Assembly: GCF_000519205.1 (NCBI RefSeq)
Contig: NZ_JAFB01000025.1
Location: 98,527-162,526, forward strand
Length of the DNA stretch: 64,000 nt
Reading direction: 5' to 3'
Source of the DNA: Amycolatopsis taiwanensis DSM 45107
GTDB lineage: Bacteria; Actinomycetota; Actinomycetes; Mycobacteriales; Pseudonocardiaceae
Positions 9,115 through 17,700 of this stretch are shown in pieces. Made by a program: the position numbers and the translations under genes. Below the pieces are notes generated by a model. That model made no database searches and was not told the DNA's origin. It worked only from the letters and a program-made list of their open reading frames with translations. Positions within the stretch are counted from its first letter, which is position 1; each line of letters begins with the position of its first letter.

Positions 9115-10383
9115 ATGAACCAGCTCGCCATGCACGGCGGAACTCCCGTGCGCACCGCGCCTTTCCCGTCCGCAATGGATCCCGAAGGCCGCACGCTGGG
9201 TACGGAGGAGGCGGCGGCGCTGGGTGAGGTGATCTCCTCCGGGCGGCTGGGCGCCGGCGGCGGGACCCAGGTTCCCGCCCTGGAAAGCGAATTCGCCGAA
9301 TACTACGGGGTTGCGCACGCGGTGGCCTGCACGTCCGGCACCGCCGCGCTGCACCTGGCGGTCGGCGCCCTGGACCCGGCACCGGGCGACGAGATCATCA
9401 CCGCGCCGATCACCGATTTCGGCACGGTGATCCCGATTCTGGCGCACAACGCCGTTCCGGTCTTCGCCGACGTCGACCCCGGCACCGGCATCCTGGACCC
9501 CGCTTCGGTGGACGCGCTGGTCACCGACCGGACCAGGGCGATCATCGCGGTGCACCTCACCGGCGCCGCGGCACCGATCGCGGAACTCGCCGAAATCGCC
9601 CGCCGGCACGGCGTTGCGCTGATCGAGGACTGCGCGCAGGCCTACCTCACCGAACTCGCCGACGGCAAGCCGGCCGGAACCGGCGGCCACGTCGGCTGCT
9701 TCAGCCTCCAGCAGTACAAGCACATCACCTGCGGAGACGGCGGCCTGGTGATCACCTCGGACGCCGGGCTGGCCGCCCGGATGCGGTTGTTCGCGGACAA
9801 GGGCTGGCCGCGGCACACCGGCGAACGCACCCACCTCTCGCTCGGCATGAACTACCGGATGACCGAGCTGCAGGCCGCGGTCGCCAGGGTTCAGCTGGGC
9901 AAGCTCGCCGACGTGGTCGCCGGCCGTCGGACGACCGCCAAGCGGCTCGCGGCGGCGCTGGCCGGGTTGCCCGGCGTGCGCCCGCCCGACGACCTCGACC
10001 GTCACGCGGTATGGCTGTTCCCGATCGTGCTCGATCCCGCCCTCGCCGGCGGCACCAACACGGAGTGGGCGAAAGCCCTTGACGCCGAAGGGATCCCGGT
10101 CTCGGCCGGGTACCTGAGCCGGCCGGTGTACCGCTATCCGGTGCTCGCCGAGCGGAACCTCTACGGCGGTTCGGGATTCCCGCTGACCAGCCCGCCGGCG
10201 AGCGAGGAACGGCACTACCCGGAAGGGCTGTGCCCGAACGCCGAGGAGCTCATCGGCCGCACCTTGCTCGTGGTGCACTGGAACGAGGCATACACCGAAT
10301 CGGACGTCGATGACATCGCAACGGCGTTCCGCAAGGTACATGCGGCCCTGACGTCCACCGATGAGAAACCGGCGCGTGTGTAG
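9115..10383 (+). CDS. DegT/DnrJ/EryC1/StrS-family PLP aminotransferase
   Basis: The 422-residue protein shows the family signatures ACTSGTAALHLA (cofactor phosphate cup), IEDCAQAY (Asp contacting the pyridine nitrogen) and SLQQYKHITCGDGG, in which Lys202 should bind PLP. NYRMTELQAAV follows as expected. Members transaminate keto sugars or keto-inositols with glutamate or glutamine. In a catabolic operon the reaction may run in the deaminating direction or build an amino-cyclitol; neither can be decided here. It is co-transcribed with the lyase gene and ends 135 bp before the next gene. Confidence 0.88.
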   Translation: MNQLAMHGGTPVRTAPFPSAMDPEGRTLGTEEAAALGEVISSGRLGAGGGTQVPALESEFAEYYGVAHAVACTSGTAALHLAVGALDPAPGDEIITAPITDFGTVIPILAHNAVPVFADVDPGTGILDPASVDALVTDRTRAIIAVHLTGAAAPIAELAEIARRHGVALIEDCAQAYLTELADGKPAGTGGHVGCFSLQQYKHITCGDGGLVITSDAGLAARMRLFADKGWPRHTGERTHLSLGMNYRMTELQAAVARVQLGKLADVVAGRRTTAKRLAAALAGLPGVRPPDDLDRHAVWLFPIVLDPALAGGTNTEWAKALDAEGIPVSAGYLSRPVYRYPVLAERNLYGGSGFPLTSPPASEERHYPEGLCPNAEELIGRTLLVVHWNEAYTESDVDDIATAFRKVHAALTSTDEKPARV

Positions 10384-10518
10384 GATGGATCGCCGTGGCC
10401 ACCGCAAGGGGCCTGGGAACTTGCTCCCGGGCGGGGTCTGGAGGTTGCACACCCGGACGGCCCAACCGGGCGTACCACGCACCTGCCACCGGGGGCCGGC
10501 CGAATCGGGGGATGAAAG

Positions 10519-11838
10519 GTGACCGAGTCACAGGAGCCACCGAGCTCGCACCAACCGGTGGTCGGCGTGGCCGGTCCCCCCGACCTGGTCACCCGCATCA
10601 CCGAACTCGGCGCCGGCCTCGCCGGTGAGGATCAGGCGGACTGGCGGCTGGTCGGCATCACCTATCACGACGAGCGTGAGGTGGCCAGGGAACTGGCCAA
10701 GGTCGAGTCCGGCCTGGACTCCTGCCTGTTCACCGGACCGTTGCCGTACGACCTCGCACGCGCCGCCGGTGAGTTCGCGGTGCCCGCCACCTACATCCCG
10801 CTGTCGAGTTCGGCGTTGTACGGCGCGCTGGCCCGAGCGGGCCTCGAGCAGCGCGCCGACGTCCGGCATCTGAGCATCGATTCGATCCCGCGCAGCGAGA
10901 TCGACGAGGCCTACGCGTATCTGCACATGCCGGTCACCGACGTGCAGGTGATCGAGTACCGCGACCCGGACTCGCCCGCCGAGTTCTTCGAATTCCACCG
11001 TGACGCCCACCGGTCGCAAGTCGCCGAACTCGCGCTGACCAGCGTGCGCTCGGTGGCCCAGCGGCTGGCCGACGCGGACGTGCCGGTGCTGCTGATGCGG
11101 CCGACCACGGCGACCATCCGCTCCGCGCTGCGGACCGCCGCGCTGCTGGGTATCGGCAGCAGGCTGGAGGACTCGCAGATCGCGATCGGCATCGTCGAAC
11201 TGCCGCCCACCGGCCAGTACAGCCGTGACCAGCTACGTCTCGCGGTGCACCACATCCTGCTCGACGAGGCATGGCGGATGGACGCCACGGTCCTGGCCCG
11301 CGACGAGCGCAGCTACTACCTCGTGACCACCTTCGGGTCGCTGGCCGCCGCCACCGAGGACCTGAGCGCGCCACCGTTCATCGAGCGGATCCGTCAGGAA
11401 GTGGGCCTGGACGTCAAGTTCGGCATCGGCCTCGGCGTGACCGCCCGGGCCGCCGAAGCCAACGCTCGCACCGCGCTGGCGAAGGCGGACAGCGTCGGGG
11501 AACGCAGTTACGTGGTCGGGGCGGACGGCACGATGCTGACCTCCCCCATGCGCCCGAACACCCGCCAACGCAGTGAGAACCCGGCGCACCGCAAGGCCCG
11601 CACCACCCTGGACCGGCTCGCCAAGGCGTTGGGATCGGACCCCGGCTCGCCCGCCGACCGCCTCGTGGTCGACGCCGGCGTGGTGGCCGAACTGCTGGAC
11701 ATCACCCCGCGAGCGGCCCGGCGGGTGCTGCACACGCTGACCGAGACCGGCCTTGCCTGGCAGTTGCCCCCGTTACGCTCGCCCGGCCCGGGCCGGCCCA
11801 AGCAGCTCTACCGGCTACTGCCGGAGAAACTCGGCTAG
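10519..11838 (+). CDS. Transcriptional regulator with GGDEF-like domain and C-terminal helix-turn-helix
   Basis: The 439-residue protein has an N-terminal alpha/beta region (residues 1-220) of unknown ligand specificity. A degenerate GGDEF-like domain follows (about 225-355), with the pattern VKFGIGLGVTARAAEANA seen in CdaR/PucR-type and related regulators. A C-terminal winged-helix DNA-binding region starts near residue 370 (VAELLDITPRAARRVLHTL). No GGDEF catalytic signature is present, so it is unlikely to make cyclic dinucleotide. The GTG at 10519 is the first start in frame. It follows the lyase/aminotransferase unit and may control it (inference). Confidence 0.6.
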   Translation: MTESQEPPSSHQPVVGVAGPPDLVTRITELGAGLAGEDQADWRLVGITYHDEREVARELAKVESGLDSCLFTGPLPYDLARAAGEFAVPATYIPLSSSALYGALARAGLEQRADVRHLSIDSIPRSEIDEAYAYLHMPVTDVQVIEYRDPDSPAEFFEFHRDAHRSQVAELALTSVRSVAQRLADADVPVLLMRPTTATIRSALRTAALLGIGSRLEDSQIAIGIVELPPTGQYSRDQLRLAVHHILLDEAWRMDATVLARDERSYYLVTTFGSLAAATEDLSAPPFIERIRQEVGLDVKFGIGLGVTARAAEANARTALAKADSVGERSYVVGADGTMLTSPMRPNTRQRSENPAHRKARTTLDRLAKALGSDPGSPADRLVVDAGVVAELLDITPRAARRVLHTLTETGLAWQLPPLRSPGPGRPKQLYRLLPEKLG

Positions 11839-11848
11839 TGTCGGCGCT

Positions 11849-12730
11849 GTGCCGACCTCGCCGTTTGTGACGATCGACGTGTTCACCGAGCAACGCTTCG
11901 GGGGTAACCCCTTGGCGGTGTTCACCGATGCCATAGGAATCCCCGAAGCCGCGTTGCAGCCGCTGGCCGGCGAGCTCAACCTCAGCGAGACGACATTCGT
12001 GTTGCCGCCGGATGATCCCGCACATGCGGCCCGGGTGCGGATTTTCAATCGCACCAGCGAAATGGACTTCGCGGGACATCCCATGGTCGGCACGGCCTAC
12101 GTCCTCGCCGACCGGGCGCGGGAAGGGCGCTTGGCGTTCGAGGTGCGGGCCGGCGTGGTGGACGTGGAACTCCGGCACGACAGTGCGGGGATCGTTCGAG
12201 GCGCGGCGATCACCGCCCCTCGACCTCTGGCGGTCGGCGACCGCCACTCGGTCGAATCGATCGCGGCCTGCCTGCGGCTGGACACCACGGACGTGGTCAC
12301 CGCGCAGCACGAGCCGATCGAGGCATCAATGGGGAATGCCTTCGTGATGACCGAGGTTCGAGCGGACGCACTCAGCCAGGCTTCCCCGGATGAGGCTGCG
12401 TTCCGCAGCGCTCTCGCGACCCAGCCTGGTGCGGGCAGACTGGCCATTCTCGCCTATGCCCGGAACGGCGATGACGTGCGCGCACGAATGTTCGCGCCAT
12501 TGTCCGGCACCCCGGAAGACCCGGCGACGGGAAGCGCCAACGTGGCTCTTGCCGGTCTGCTGCTGAACCTCTCGGGTGGCCGGCACCTCGCCTACACATC
12601 GGTCCAGGGCGTGGAAATGGGGCGGGAAAGCCGGATGGAACTGGTGGCCTGGCGTGAGTCCGAGGGCATTCGCGCCAGCGTCGCGGGTAGCTGCATTCCC
12701 GTTCTGCGCGGAGAGGCCGAATTCAGCTGA
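11849..12730 (+). CDS. PhzF-family isomerase/epimerase-like protein
   Basis: This 293-residue protein has the two-lobed PhzF signatures: TEQRFGGNPLAVF, LSETTFV with the acid-base glutamate, RTSEMDFAGHPMVGTA and EDPATGSANVALAG. PhzF proteins isomerise or epimerise through proton shuttling without cofactor; most bacterial members have no assigned substrate. The GTG at 11849 gives the normal N-terminus (PTSPFVTIDVFTEQ); a longer frame beginning at 11753 overlaps the regulator gene and is rejected. The gap from the regulator gene is only about 10 bp, so the two are probably co-transcribed. Confidence 0.85.
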   Translation: MPTSPFVTIDVFTEQRFGGNPLAVFTDAIGIPEAALQPLAGELNLSETTFVLPPDDPAHAARVRIFNRTSEMDFAGHPMVGTAYVLADRAREGRLAFEVRAGVVDVELRHDSAGIVRGAAITAPRPLAVGDRHSVESIAACLRLDTTDVVTAQHEPIEASMGNAFVMTEVRADALSQASPDEAAFRSALATQPGAGRLAILAYARNGDDVRARMFAPLSGTPEDPATGSANVALAGLLLNLSGGRHLAYTSVQGVEMGRESRMELVAWRESEGIRASVAGSCIPVLRGEAEFS

Positions 12731-12744
12731 GCAGATCGGGCTTA

Positions 12745-12766
12745 CTCGTCTAGGGCTCGTCTAGGG
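12745..12766. repeat. Perfect 11-bp tandem duplication across a stop codon
   Basis: CTCGTCTAGGG occurs twice head to tail (12745-12755 and 12756-12766). The TAG stop of the leftward aldolase gene lies inside the second copy, and the first copy carries the same stop triplet just beyond it. It looks like a small slippage duplication in the gap between two convergent genes. Confidence 0.85.
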
Positions 12767-13606
12767 CAGCACGGCCAGAAGGCGGTCGACGGTGTCGCAC
12801 ATGGCTTCCCGGGCGGGAGTCAGGTACTTGCGGGGATCGACCAGCTTCTCGTCGCCGCCGAGGGTCAGCCGGACCGAGCCGGTCATCGCCGCGTTGAGCG
12901 CCGTGCCGACGTTGACCTTGCGGATACCGGCTCGCGCTGCTGCGCGCAGTTGGTCGTCCGGCACGCCGGAAGAGCCGTGCAACACCAACGGGGTGGGCAG
13001 CCGGTCGCGCAGGCGGCCGATCAGCTCCAGGTCCAGGATCGCGGTCCGGCCGGTCATCGCGTGGGAACTGCCGACCGCCACGGCCAGCCCGTCGACGCCG
13101 GTGCGGCGGATGTAGTCGGCGGCCTCGTCCGGATCGGTGCGCACACCAGCCAGGTGCGCGCTCGCCGGTGCGTCCGGCTTTCCGCCGACGTAACCGAGTT
13201 CCGCTTCGACCCACAGCCCGGCCGCGTGCGCGAGGCGGGCCACCCGCTCGGTCCGGGCCACGTTTTCCCGGTACGGGAGTGCTCCCGCGTCGTACATCAG
13301 CGAGCTGAAGCCGGCGTCGGCGGCCTGGGCGAGGAGATCGTCGTCGGTGACGTGGTCCAGATGCAGCGCAACGGGAACAGCGGCGAGCCGGCCGGCCGCG
13401 GCGGTCGCCGCGGCGATGGGCAGGAGCTGGTTTCCGTGGTAGCGCACGGCGTTCTCGCTGATCTGGAGGATCACCGGGGTGCCGCGGACGGTGGCCGCCG
13501 CGCAGATCGCCTCCGCGTGTTCCAGCGTGATCACGTTGACCGCCGCGACCGCGCCACCCCGGGCGACCGCGGCCGCGACCAGGTCGGCGGTGGGCACCAG
13601 GGTCAT
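12761..13606 (-). CDS. Class II fructose/tagatose-bisphosphate aldolase (GatY/KbaY type)
   Basis: The 281-residue protein has the class II zinc-aldolase motifs: ALHLDHVTDDD with metal-binding histidine and the catalytic Asp neighbourhood, EAELGYVGGK, and LHGSSGVPDD with a further metal histidine. Length and pattern fit the tagatose-1,6-bisphosphate or ketose-bisphosphate group. It would split a ketose 1,6-bisphosphate into glyceraldehyde-3-phosphate and DHAP. Its ATG overlaps the stop of the kinase gene (ATGA). With the adjacent PfkB kinase and SIS isomerase it gives an Aga-like route from galactosamine-6-phosphate. Confidence 0.88.
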   Translation of the reverse strand: MTLVPTADLVAAAVARGGAVAAVNVITLEHAEAICAAATVRGTPVILQISENAVRYHGNQLLPIAAATAAAGRLAAVPVALHLDHVTDDDLLAQAADAGFSSLMYDAGALPYRENVARTERVARLAHAAGLWVEAELGYVGGKPDAPASAHLAGVRTDPDEAADYIRRTGVDGLAVAVGSSHAMTGRTAILDLELIGRLRDRLPTPLVLHGSSGVPDDQLRAAARAGIRKVNVGTALNAAMTGSVRLTLGGDEKLVDPRKYLTPAREAMCDTVDRLLAVLP

Positions 13607-14520
13607 CGCGCTGCCTCCAGGTCTTCGATCCGCACGCCAGTGCGCTGACGGTCGAACTCGGCGACGTCGACTTCGCCCGCATATGGCTGGACAACTGCCG
13701 CCGCGGACAAGGCGACCGCGTCGCCGAGCAGATCGCCCAAGGCCGTGCCACGGGCGAATCCCCGCGCCAGCGCGGCGACCAGCGCGTCCCCGGCGCCGGT
13801 CGGGTTTCCGCGCAGCCTCCGGGCTGGGCGAGCGTGCCAGCTACCGGCTGCGTCGACGGCGATCAGGCCGTCGGCGCCCAGGGAGGCGACGACCGCGACG
13901 CCGTGGAAGCCGGCCAGTTCCCGTGCTGCGGCAAGCACATCCGACCGGCCACTGACCTCGGCCAGCTCCGCGGCGTTGGGCTTGATGACCGTCGGCTTCC
14001 CGGCCAGTGCCCCGGCGAGCGCGGCACCGCTGGTGTCGACCACAACCGGGAGTTCCGCCGCACGAGCGGCCAGAGTGAGCGTGGCAAGGCCGTCGTCCGG
14101 TGCGCCGCTGGGCAGTGAGCCGCTGATGACCACCGCCTCGGCCGCGGTCAGCAGCGCATGGAACCGGTCCGCGACCGCGTCCCAGCAGTCGATGGTCGCG
14201 GGTTCGGTGAGCACGGACGCCTGGCCGGCCGCGGCATCGACCACGGTCACGGTGTGCCGGGTCGAATGTCCAGAGTGGACGGTTTCGGCAGGCAAGCCGA
14301 ACGCGGACAGGCCGTTGCGGAACTCCTCGCCGGTGGCGCCCCCGACCGGTGCCAGCACCACGGCGTGGTCCCCGAGCGCGGTGAGCACCCGCGCGACGTT
14401 GACCGCCTTGCCCCCCGGCCGGCGGGTCACCCGCCGGACACGCGTGGTCTCACCGACGGCGAACGCGGCCACGTCGTAGGTGACGTCGATCGCCGGGCTC
14501 GGGCACAAACACAGGATCAT
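13603..14520 (-). CDS. PfkB-family hexose-phosphate kinase (1-phosphofructokinase / tagatose-6-phosphate kinase type)
   Basis: The 305-residue protein starts with MILCLCPSPAIDVTYDV and has the first PfkB signature around RRPGGKAVNVARVL and the second at GNPTGAGDALVAALARG, whose GAGD aspartate is the catalytic base. It would phosphorylate a ketose phosphate to the bisphosphate cleaved by the next enzyme. The ATG at 14520 overlaps the SIS gene stop (ATGA); a longer open frame to 14790 is out-of-frame read-through of that gene. Whether the substrate is tagatose-6-phosphate or fructose-1-phosphate cannot be read from sequence. Confidence 0.87.
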   Translation of the reverse strand: MILCLCPSPAIDVTYDVAAFAVGETTRVRRVTRRPGGKAVNVARVLTALGDHAVVLAPVGGATGEEFRNGLSAFGLPAETVHSGHSTRHTVTVVDAAAGQASVLTEPATIDCWDAVADRFHALLTAAEAVVISGSLPSGAPDDGLATLTLAARAAELPVVVDTSGAALAGALAGKPTVIKPNAAELAEVSGRSDVLAAARELAGFHGVAVVASLGADGLIAVDAAGSWHARPARRLRGNPTGAGDALVAALARGFARGTALGDLLGDAVALSAAAVVQPYAGEVDVAEFDRQRTGVRIEDLEAAR

Positions 14521-15413
14521 GCCGGCTCGGCCAGCACTACCGAGCGGGTCAGCGAGCGCGGGTGGTCGGGGTCCAGCCCGGCGGCCACCGCCCGCCGGGC
14601 CGCGAGGGACTGCACACGAACCAGGTCGGCCACGGGATCGAGGTCGTCGGCGACCACGACCGCGCCGGTGGCCGCGACATCGGTCAGGATGCCCTCCTCG
14701 GCCGCACCGAACACCCACACCGCGCGGCCGGGCTGGGCGATCGAGATGGGCCCGTGCCGGTACTCCAGTTGTGGGTAGGCTTCGGACCACAGGCGCGCCG
14801 CCTCGCGCACCTTCAGCCCGGCTTCCAGCCCGACGCCGAACCGCCAGCCGTTGCCGAGAAAGGTGAACTGCTCCGCGTTCTCGACCTCGGCGGGCAGCGC
14901 CGCGCCCGCGCCCAGCACCGCCGCGGCCTGTTCGATCACGTCGTCGAGCGGCTCGCCGAGCGATCCGCGCAACAGCATCAGCGCGGTCGTCGCGAACAGG
15001 GTCTGGACTACTGAGCGCTCATCGGCGAAGCCGAGCACGATCTCGTCGGTCGCGGCCCGCGCCACCGGGCTGTCCTCGACCGCCGTCACCGCGGTCACCG
15101 GAACGGTGATGCCGTCGATCGCACGGACTATCTCCGTGGTCGTCCCGGAGCGGGAGATCACCACGATCCGGTCGTAGCGTCGCGCGGCCGGGAACTGGCT
15201 GGCGGGGAACGCGTCCGTCTCCCCCGCACCGGCCGCCTCCCGCAGAGCGGCGTAGGCGACGGCCATGAACCAGGACGTCCCACAGCCCAGAACGGCCACA
15301 CGCTCGCCGTCGCGGGGCAAGGCGTCCCGCACGCCGGGAAGCAGGCGCAGCGCCTGGCACCATGACTCGGGCTGGCGACGAATCTCACGGATGACATGTG
15401 GCTGCACTGACAT
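14517..15413 (-). CDS. SIS-domain sugar-phosphate isomerase/deaminase (AgaS-like)
   Basis: The 298-residue protein carries two SIS halves. VLGCGTSWFMAVAY and ISRSGTTTEIVRA bind the sugar phosphate in the first half, and QLEYRHGPI in the second matches the GlmS/AgaS isomerase pattern. AgaS proteins convert galactosamine-6-phosphate to tagatose-6-phosphate with ammonia release. It is the first gene of the SIS-PfkB-aldolase operon, and all junctions are 4-bp overlaps. The deacetylase that would produce galactosamine-6-phosphate is not in this window. A GlmS-type or fructosamine deglycase role is the main alternative. Confidence 0.8.
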   Translation of the reverse strand: MSVQPHVIREIRRQPESWCQALRLLPGVRDALPRDGERVAVLGCGTSWFMAVAYAALREAAGAGETDAFPASQFPAARRYDRIVVISRSGTTTEIVRAIDGITVPVTAVTAVEDSPVARAATDEIVLGFADERSVVQTLFATTALMLLRGSLGEPLDDVIEQAAAVLGAGAALPAEVENAEQFTFLGNGWRFGVGLEAGLKVREAARLWSEAYPQLEYRHGPISIAQPGRAVWVFGAAEEGILTDVAATGAVVVADDLDPVADLVRVQSLAARRAVAAGLDPDHPRSLTRSVVLAEPA

Positions 15414-15640
15414 TCGCTGCCCTTTCGGCCTTCACGGGTTCGCACAGCACGGCAGGCATGGAACCCCGCGGTGAGAATGTCTACTTCGGACACCTGAACC
15501 GACCAGGTCAGCGCCGAACCGGCGGGCGTCGTGAGCCGGCTTCCGGGTGCACCCAAGCCGCGTGCCCCGATGAACGCAACCTTTGGTCATGCTCGAACTA
15601 TGACACTTCGCACGAGAAACAAACAATAGATGCGCCTCAA

Positions 15641-15670
15641 ACGCGCAACTTTTCGTGTATTTCTGCGCGT
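15641..15670. promoter_or_regulatory. Inverted-repeat candidate operator upstream of the SIS operon
   Basis: ACGCGCA (15641-15647) and its exact reverse complement TGCGCGT (15664-15670) face each other across 16 AT-richer bases. The element lies just after the DeoR gene and about 230 bp upstream of the SIS operon start. Its spacing suits a dimeric repressor, and DeoR is the obvious candidate. Binding is inferred, not shown. Confidence 0.45.
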
Positions 15671-15674
15671 ATGA

Positions 15675-16433
15675 TCAGACGAGCGCTACTTCGCAGCCGC
15701 GCGCCCTGATCCGGTCGACCTGGTCCCCGTCCGCGCGCCCGTCGGTGATCAGCATGTCGGCATCGGGCATGGCGCAGACCTGCGCGAGTGCGACCCGGCC
15801 GATCTTCGTGGCGTCGGCCAGCACGATGGTCCGGCGGGCCCGCCCGCGCATCACGGCGTTGACCCGGGCGCCCGCGGGGTCGTAGTTCGTGCAGCCCGCC
15901 ACCGCGTCCACCCCGTCCACGCCGACAAAGGCCACGTCGAGGTTGTACTCCGAGAGGAACGCCTCGGCACTGTGCCCCACCGCCTCCTGGCTGCTGCTGC
16001 GTATGTCGCCGCCCGCGGCGAACACGCGCAGCCGCGGGTTGTCCAGCAGGTGCACCGCGACGTTGAGGGCGTTGGTCACGACGGTGAGGCCCTCGTGGTC
16101 GAGCAGCAGGCGCGCGAACTCGGTGACCGTGGTGCCGCCGGTCATGCCGATCACCCTGGCCCCGGCCAGATGCTTGCGCGCCTCGTGCGCGATCCTGCGC
16201 TTCTCGGCCAGGTCCTGGGTGGTCTTGTAGCTCAGCGGCAGGTCGTTGAACGCGGCGTGGATGGTCGCGCCGCCCCGGGTCCGGCTGACCAGGCGCTGCT
16301 GTTCGAGCAGTTCGAGATCACGCCGGATGGTCGCGTGCGACACAGCGAACTGCTCGGCCAGTTCGGGGACTTCCATCGATCCGTGGGCGACCACTGTGGA
16401 CAGGATTTGGTTCAGACGTTGGGTGCGTCGCAT
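15675..16433 (-). CDS. DeoR/GlpR-family transcriptional repressor (AgaR-like)
   Basis: The 252-residue protein has an N-terminal winged helix (RLNQILSTVVAHGSMEVPEL, then SHATIRRDLELLEQQ with the family's recognition-helix pattern) and a C-terminal sugar-phosphate sensor domain with GMTGGTTVTEFARLL and DVAFVGVDGVD. DeoR proteins repress sugar-catabolic operons and are released by a phosphorylated intermediate. It lies directly upstream of the SIS-PfkB-aldolase operon, on the same strand, and divergent from a ROK kinase gene. The likely effector is a phosphosugar of that pathway. Confidence 0.9.
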   Translation of the reverse strand: MRRTQRLNQILSTVVAHGSMEVPELAEQFAVSHATIRRDLELLEQQRLVSRTRGGATIHAAFNDLPLSYKTTQDLAEKRRIAHEARKHLAGARVIGMTGGTTVTEFARLLLDHEGLTVVTNALNVAVHLLDNPRLRVFAAGGDIRSSSQEAVGHSAEAFLSEYNLDVAFVGVDGVDAVAGCTNYDPAGARVNAVMRGRARRTIVLADATKIGRVALAQVCAMPDADMLITDGRADGDQVDRIRARGCEVALV

Positions 16434-16465
16434 GAGCCGGAGAGTAACTCATGCACAATCAAAGT

Positions 16466-16535
16466 GCGCACATGTTGCTTATATTGCGCGGAAACTGTGC
16501 GCTTGAGCCGAGTTCAGATCACGTTTCGCGCACAT
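16466..16535. promoter_or_regulatory. Cluster of GCGCACA-type half-sites in the deoR-ROK divergent region
   Basis: Within 70 bp the heptamer GCGCACA appears forward at 16466-16472 (followed by T), reversed as TGTGCGC at 16496-16502, and forward again at 16529-16535. The 195-bp region between the divergent DeoR and ROK genes is AT-richer than its surroundings. The sites resemble the GCGC-centred arms found upstream of the SIS operon and may be repressor sites. Confidence 0.4.
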
Positions 16536-16628
16536 CGATGAATGTTACGTGCACCGCCGGTTGACCGGTGACCCCGGCACATGCCATAGTCCCGCGGTGC
16601 CGGATCGGCTTGGCGCAGGGAGGCACTG

Positions 16629-17567
16629 ATGACCGGCGTGTTCCCGCCGTCAATGTCCACTGTGGTCGCTCTGGATGTCGGTGGCACCACGATGAAGGGC
16701 CTCATCGCCCGGCCGGACGGCCAACTGGTCACCGCCGGCCGGTGGCCGACGCCGCGCGAGGACGGCCCGGATGCGGTGGTCGAGGCCGTGCTGAACGCGG
16801 CGGACGACCTCGTCGCGTCGGCCGGGGACCGGGTGGACGCGGTCGGTCTGGTCGTGCCCGGCTTCGTGGACGAGCAGCGCGGCGTCGCCACCTATTCCGA
16901 AAACATTCGCTGGCGCGACGTGCCGTTACGGCGACTCGTGGCGGAGCGCACCGGCCTGCCGGTGGCGTTCGGCCACGACGTACGCAGCTGCGGTCTGGCC
17001 GAGCGTGCGCTGGGCGCGGCTCGCGAAGCCCGGGACGCGCTCGTGCTGCCCATCGGAACCGGGATCTCCGGCGCGATGTTCGTGGCGGGCCGGCAGGTGC
17101 GAAACCCTTACGCCGGCGAGATCGGGCACCTGCCGGTGTGCGGGGACGAGCCGTGCGCTTGCGGTGCCACCGGCTGCCTGGAGGCGATCGCGTCCGGCGC
17201 CGCCATCGCCCGCCGGTACGGCCGGGCCACCGGGCGGCGCGTGCGGGGAGCCGCCCAGGTCGTATCGGCCCTGCGACAGGGAGACGAGGTCGCGGCCCGC
17301 GTGTGGGCTGAGGCGATCGCGGCGCTGGCCGACGCGCTGACCATCTACATCGGCCTGCTCGCTCCCGAGCTGATCGTTCTCGGTGGTGGCGTCTCCCTGG
17401 CCGGCTCGACGCTGCTGGAACCGCTGCGCGAGCAGGTGCGCCGGCGCCTGAGCTGGCAGCCCGAACCCCGGCTGGCCCTGGCGGAACTCGGGGAACACGG
17501 AGCCGGCGCGGGAGCGGCGCTGCTGGCGCGTGGACTCCTGACCCGGGACCTGGACAGGCCCGCTTGA
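16629..17567 (+). CDS. ROK-family sugar kinase
   Basis: The 312-residue protein has the ATP phosphate-binding motif LDVGGTTMKG near the start, the sugar-binding segment GHDVRSCGLAERALG and the zinc knuckle CACGATGCLE preceded by GEIGHLPVCG, a ROK signature. Members phosphorylate glucose, GlcNAc, ManNAc or related sugars at O6. Placed beside an Aga-like pathway, it could phosphorylate imported amino sugar. GGGAGG five bases before the ATG at 16629 supports this start over the ATG at 16653. It is divergent from the DeoR gene and could be under its control. Confidence 0.87.
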   Translation: MTGVFPPSMSTVVALDVGGTTMKGLIARPDGQLVTAGRWPTPREDGPDAVVEAVLNAADDLVASAGDRVDAVGLVVPGFVDEQRGVATYSENIRWRDVPLRRLVAERTGLPVAFGHDVRSCGLAERALGAAREARDALVLPIGTGISGAMFVAGRQVRNPYAGEIGHLPVCGDEPCACGATGCLEAIASGAAIARRYGRATGRRVRGAAQVVSALRQGDEVAARVWAEAIAALADALTIYIGLLAPELIVLGGGVSLAGSTLLEPLREQVRRRLSWQPEPRLALAELGEHGAGAGAALLARGLLTRDLDRPA

Positions 17568-17700
17568 GAACTCACTTCGTTTCGGCCGGATTGCCGCCGA
17601 GGAAGAACTGGGCGAAGGCGGTCCGGTTTTCGGTGCCGCCCGCGTCCTGCCGCAGGCGGCCGGACACCGCAGTTGAACCGATTGGTTTAGCGTGGCCGCA

